A stretch of 64,000 nt of DNA from Corynebacterium sp. p3-SID1056 (GTDB lineage Bacteria > Actinomycetota > Actinomycetes > Mycobacteriales > Mycobacteriaceae). The translations under genes were made by a program, and so were the position numbers. Numbering within the stretch: the stretch's first letter is position 1; each line of letters opens with the position of its first letter. The stretch is taken from the NCBI RefSeq assembly GCF_025152525.1, contig NZ_JALXXL010000012.1, positions 1 to 64,000 of the forward strand. The letters are read 5' to 3'. Under the pieces are notes generated by a model. That model made no database searches and was not told where the DNA came from. It saw only the letters and a program-made list of their open reading frames with translations. Of the stretch, positions 62,103 to 64,000 are shown piece by piece.

Positions 62103-64000
62103 ATGTCGCGCACGCAAAGAGGGAGTCACGCTGTGGCGGTGCTCGTGCTTGCTGTTGCGTGCATGCTGATGTGGGTGGTGCCCGCGATCGCAACGGAAAC
62201 GGCGACCTCGCCGGCGACGTCGAGTACGGCGATCAGTACGGAGACGAAGACGGTTCCGGGGACGACGACGCGGGCGTCGGCAAGCGAAGGCTCCGTCGAC
62301 GCGAAAGCGGCGCTGATTCTTGACGCCTCCTTCTCCATGGTTGAGGAGGACGCCGATGGTCCACGTATCGACGCGGCGAAGAAGGCGACACACGAGCTGA
62401 TTGATTCCCTGCCGGATACGGCCAACATTGGCCTGCTCACCTATGGGGCGCAGGAGTCGAACGCGCCGGACAATCGCGAGCGCGGCTGCCGGGATATTCA
62501 GACGCTTGTACCGGTGGGGTCCCTGGACAGGCAGGAATTTGGCGCGGCTATCGACGGGCTCACGCCGAAGGGCTACACGCCGATGGGTAACGCGCTGCGC
62601 AAGGCAGCGGAGGAGCTGGGCAATGAGGGAGAGCGCTCCATCATCCTGGTCTCCGACGGCATTGATTCCTGTGCGCCGCCAGAGGTCTGCGACGTGGCCA
62701 AGGAGCTGGCGGGTCAGGGAGTGGACCTGGCGATCCATACCGTTGGGTTCAAAGCGGACGAGGAAGCGCGCGCGGAGCTGGAGTGCATTGCTCAAGCTGG
62801 TGGCGGGCAGTTCCTCGAGGCCGCTGACGCCGGGAGCCTGGCTGAATCGCTCAAATTCCTCGCTCAGCGCGGGGTAGACACCTACAAGGCCGACGGCACG
62901 CCCTTCGAGTTTGCGGATACCCCTGAGGATGCGAAGTGGCTGGGCGAAGGTCAGTACCGAACCACAATTCCTGCCGATGCGGATTCCGAGCAGGACCAGT
63001 ACTTCCGCGTCTCTATTCCGCCGCGTCACCACGGTCACGTTGTGGTGACGCCGATGTGGCAAACCGATGGTGGCTGGGATTGGTCCTCCGCGAAGGTCGA
63101 AATTAAAGACGTGACCAATGAGGGCGAGGAAAACTGTGGGGTCCTCTCGGCACCCGTCACCGCGAGGCAAATGCACGGAAGGACGCACCCTGGCGGCTTC
63201 GCTATGAAGCGAGACTACAGAACAAGCGTCGACTGCGACATGAGTGACATCCTCGTAACGACACAGCTTTCCGGCGTAGATGATGCCGCTCCGGAGGGCG
63301 TAGACCTTGAGGTGCAGGTGTTCTACGAGCCGGTCGCCGACGAGGCGCAGGAGAAAGAGTGGGAAGAAAACCCGCTCGCCCAGCCCAGCGAGTACTCGGG
63401 CGAGCTGAAGGTGGAAAACCCGCAGCCGCTCAACGGTGGCACGAGCTTCAACGAGGCTGAGGAGATCACGGAGGGTTCGTACTCCGGTGTGATCGTGCCA
63501 GGCGAGTACCGCTATTACAAGATCCCCGTCTCCAACGGGCAGCGCCCTGTCGTCACTGTGAAGTCAGAAAAGTCGCTTACGGGTGCCGCTGGCAACATTA
63601 AATTCGGCGTGCGCGATCCATTGCGCCAGGATCGTGCCCAGTCCACGCTGGGGCTCTACGATGAGGAAAATGAAGAGGGGCCGATCGCCCCGTCGGCGCG
63701 CGTCTGGCCAGGGATTGAGGCACCCTACCAGGGCGACTACTACATCTGGTTCAGTCAGGACTGGGTCTACGGCAACACGGCCCCCACCGGCGTGGAGCAG
63801 CCCTACGAGTTTGCGGTCGCCCTCGACGGTGAACCAGCTGAAGGTGGTCCGGACTGGGTGCCCACCAGTGAGCCGGGCCCGGAGCCGGCGGACGAGCCGC
63901 TGAAGTTCGACGCGGTATCTGACAGCGAAGCCGAGAGCACCGCGGAAAGCTCAGTTGCCGAAGCGGAAGATAGCGAGGCTCAGGAGCAAGCCGCTGCGGA
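62103..64000 (+). CDS. Secreted vWA-domain protein, copy 3 (C-terminus beyond the window)
   Basis: The open frame from the ATG at 62103 runs to the window end (632 codons) without a stop. It has a signal peptide (cleaved near AIA) and a vWA domain with MIDAS LDASFSMVEEDADG, GYTPMGN and VSDGIDSC. The ectodomain is more diverged: an insertion around VTARQMHGRTHPGGFAMKRD and different spacing near GLYDEENEEGP. The final visible part is the acidic linker that precedes the anchor in copies 1 and 2 (AEDSEAQEQAAA), so the membrane helix probably lies just outside. Family, role and partners are as for copy 1. Confidence 0.85.
   Translation, partial: MSRTQRGSHAVAVLVLAVACMLMWVVPAIATETATSPATSSTAISTETKTVPGTTTRASASEGSVDAKAALILDASFSMVEEDADGPRIDAAKKATHELIDSLPDTANIGLLTYGAQESNAPDNRERGCRDIQTLVPVGSLDRQEFGAAIDGLTPKGYTPMGNALRKAAEELGNEGERSIILVSDGIDSCAPPEVCDVAKELAGQGVDLAIHTVGFKADEEARAELECIAQAGGGQFLEAADAGSLAESLKFLAQRGVDTYKADGTPFEFADTPEDAKWLGEGQYRTTIPADADSEQDQYFRVSIPPRHHGHVVVTPMWQTDGGWDWSSAKVEIKDVTNEGEENCGVLSAPVTARQMHGRTHPGGFAMKRDYRTSVDCDMSDILVTTQLSGVDDAAPEGVDLEVQVFYEPVADEAQEKEWEENPLAQPSEYSGELKVENPQPLNGGTSFNEAEEITEGSYSGVIVPGEYRYYKIPVSNGQRPVVTVKSEKSLTGAAGNIKFGVRDPLRQDRAQSTLGLYDEENEEGPIAPSARVWPGIEAPYQGDYYIWFSQDWVYGNTAPTGVEQPYEFAVALDGEPAEGGPDWVPTSEPGPEPADEPLKFDAVSDSEAESTAESSVAEAEDSEAQEQAAA

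Noticed and set aside
1..64000. Prophage, insertion sequence or integrative element
   Set aside because: No transposase, integrase, phage structural gene or attachment-site duplication was seen. The tRNA genes have no integrase next to them.

Overview
The window reads as a chromosomal segment of a high-GC Corynebacterium. Gene content and order match that genus: clpC; radA-carD-ispD-ispF-cysS-rlmB; an IpsA-type LacI regulator beside otsB and otsA; thrE; the PhoR/PhoS two-component pair (Corynebacterium naming, in which PhoR is the response regulator); pur genes; mshD (mycothiol synthesis); pstSCAB-phoU; a Cat1/ActA-type CoA-transferase; and CsoR. I saw no prophage, insertion sequence, CRISPR array or rRNA operon, so this is mostly core genome with some accessory surface genes.

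Layout. 1-6 kb: end of an unknown gene, clpC behind a likely ClgR operator, a secreted lipase, the ZIP transporter zupT and mutY. 6-14 kb: carbonic anhydrase, a membrane protein, radA with a lipoprotein gene, then carD-ispD-ispF-cysS-rlmB. 14-21.5 kb: a zinc ABC transporter with a Zur-like box shared with the divergent ipsA, then a minus-strand run thrE - lysine-repeat protein - otsA - lipoprotein - otsB. 21.5-24 kb: tRNA-Thr, phoR and phoS. 24-31 kb: HIT protein, purD, purB, lipoprotein, purC, oligopeptidase B and a DUF2334 protein. 32-35.6 kb: a large secreted nuclease carrying collagen-like repeats. 35.8-43.7 kb: purSQL, a membrane protein, a thioesterase, an SCP2-like protein, purF and purM. 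43.8-48.6 kb: DUF3073, ygfZ, pabC, nitrobindin, DUF2993 and mshD. 48.6-55 kb: pstSCAB, phoU and dusB. 55-57.8 kb: CoA-transferase, csoR and tRNA-Lys, -Glu and -Asp. 57.8-64 kb: three tandem paralogues of a secreted, membrane-anchored von Willebrand A protein, the last cut by the window edge.

Connections. Phosphate supply links several loci. PhoR/PhoS and pstSCAB-phoU are both present, and the same 11-bp-spaced direct repeat (GTTCAN... twice) occurs upstream of phoR, of pstS and of the extracellular nuclease, which suggests one PhoR regulon that scavenges phosphate from DNA. Seven de novo purine enzymes or subunits (purD, purB, purC, purS, purQ, purL, purF, with purM an eighth) lie in three nearby clusters. 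Zinc uptake is represented twice (ZIP and ABC).

Many genes have a TANNNT-like hexamer 6-8 nt before the start codon and no Shine-Dalgarno sequence, which points to widespread leaderless transcripts. The most unusual items are the vWA triplet, the nuclease-collagen fusion, a radA with no standard start codon (ATC in its place), and paired palindromic intergenic repeats.
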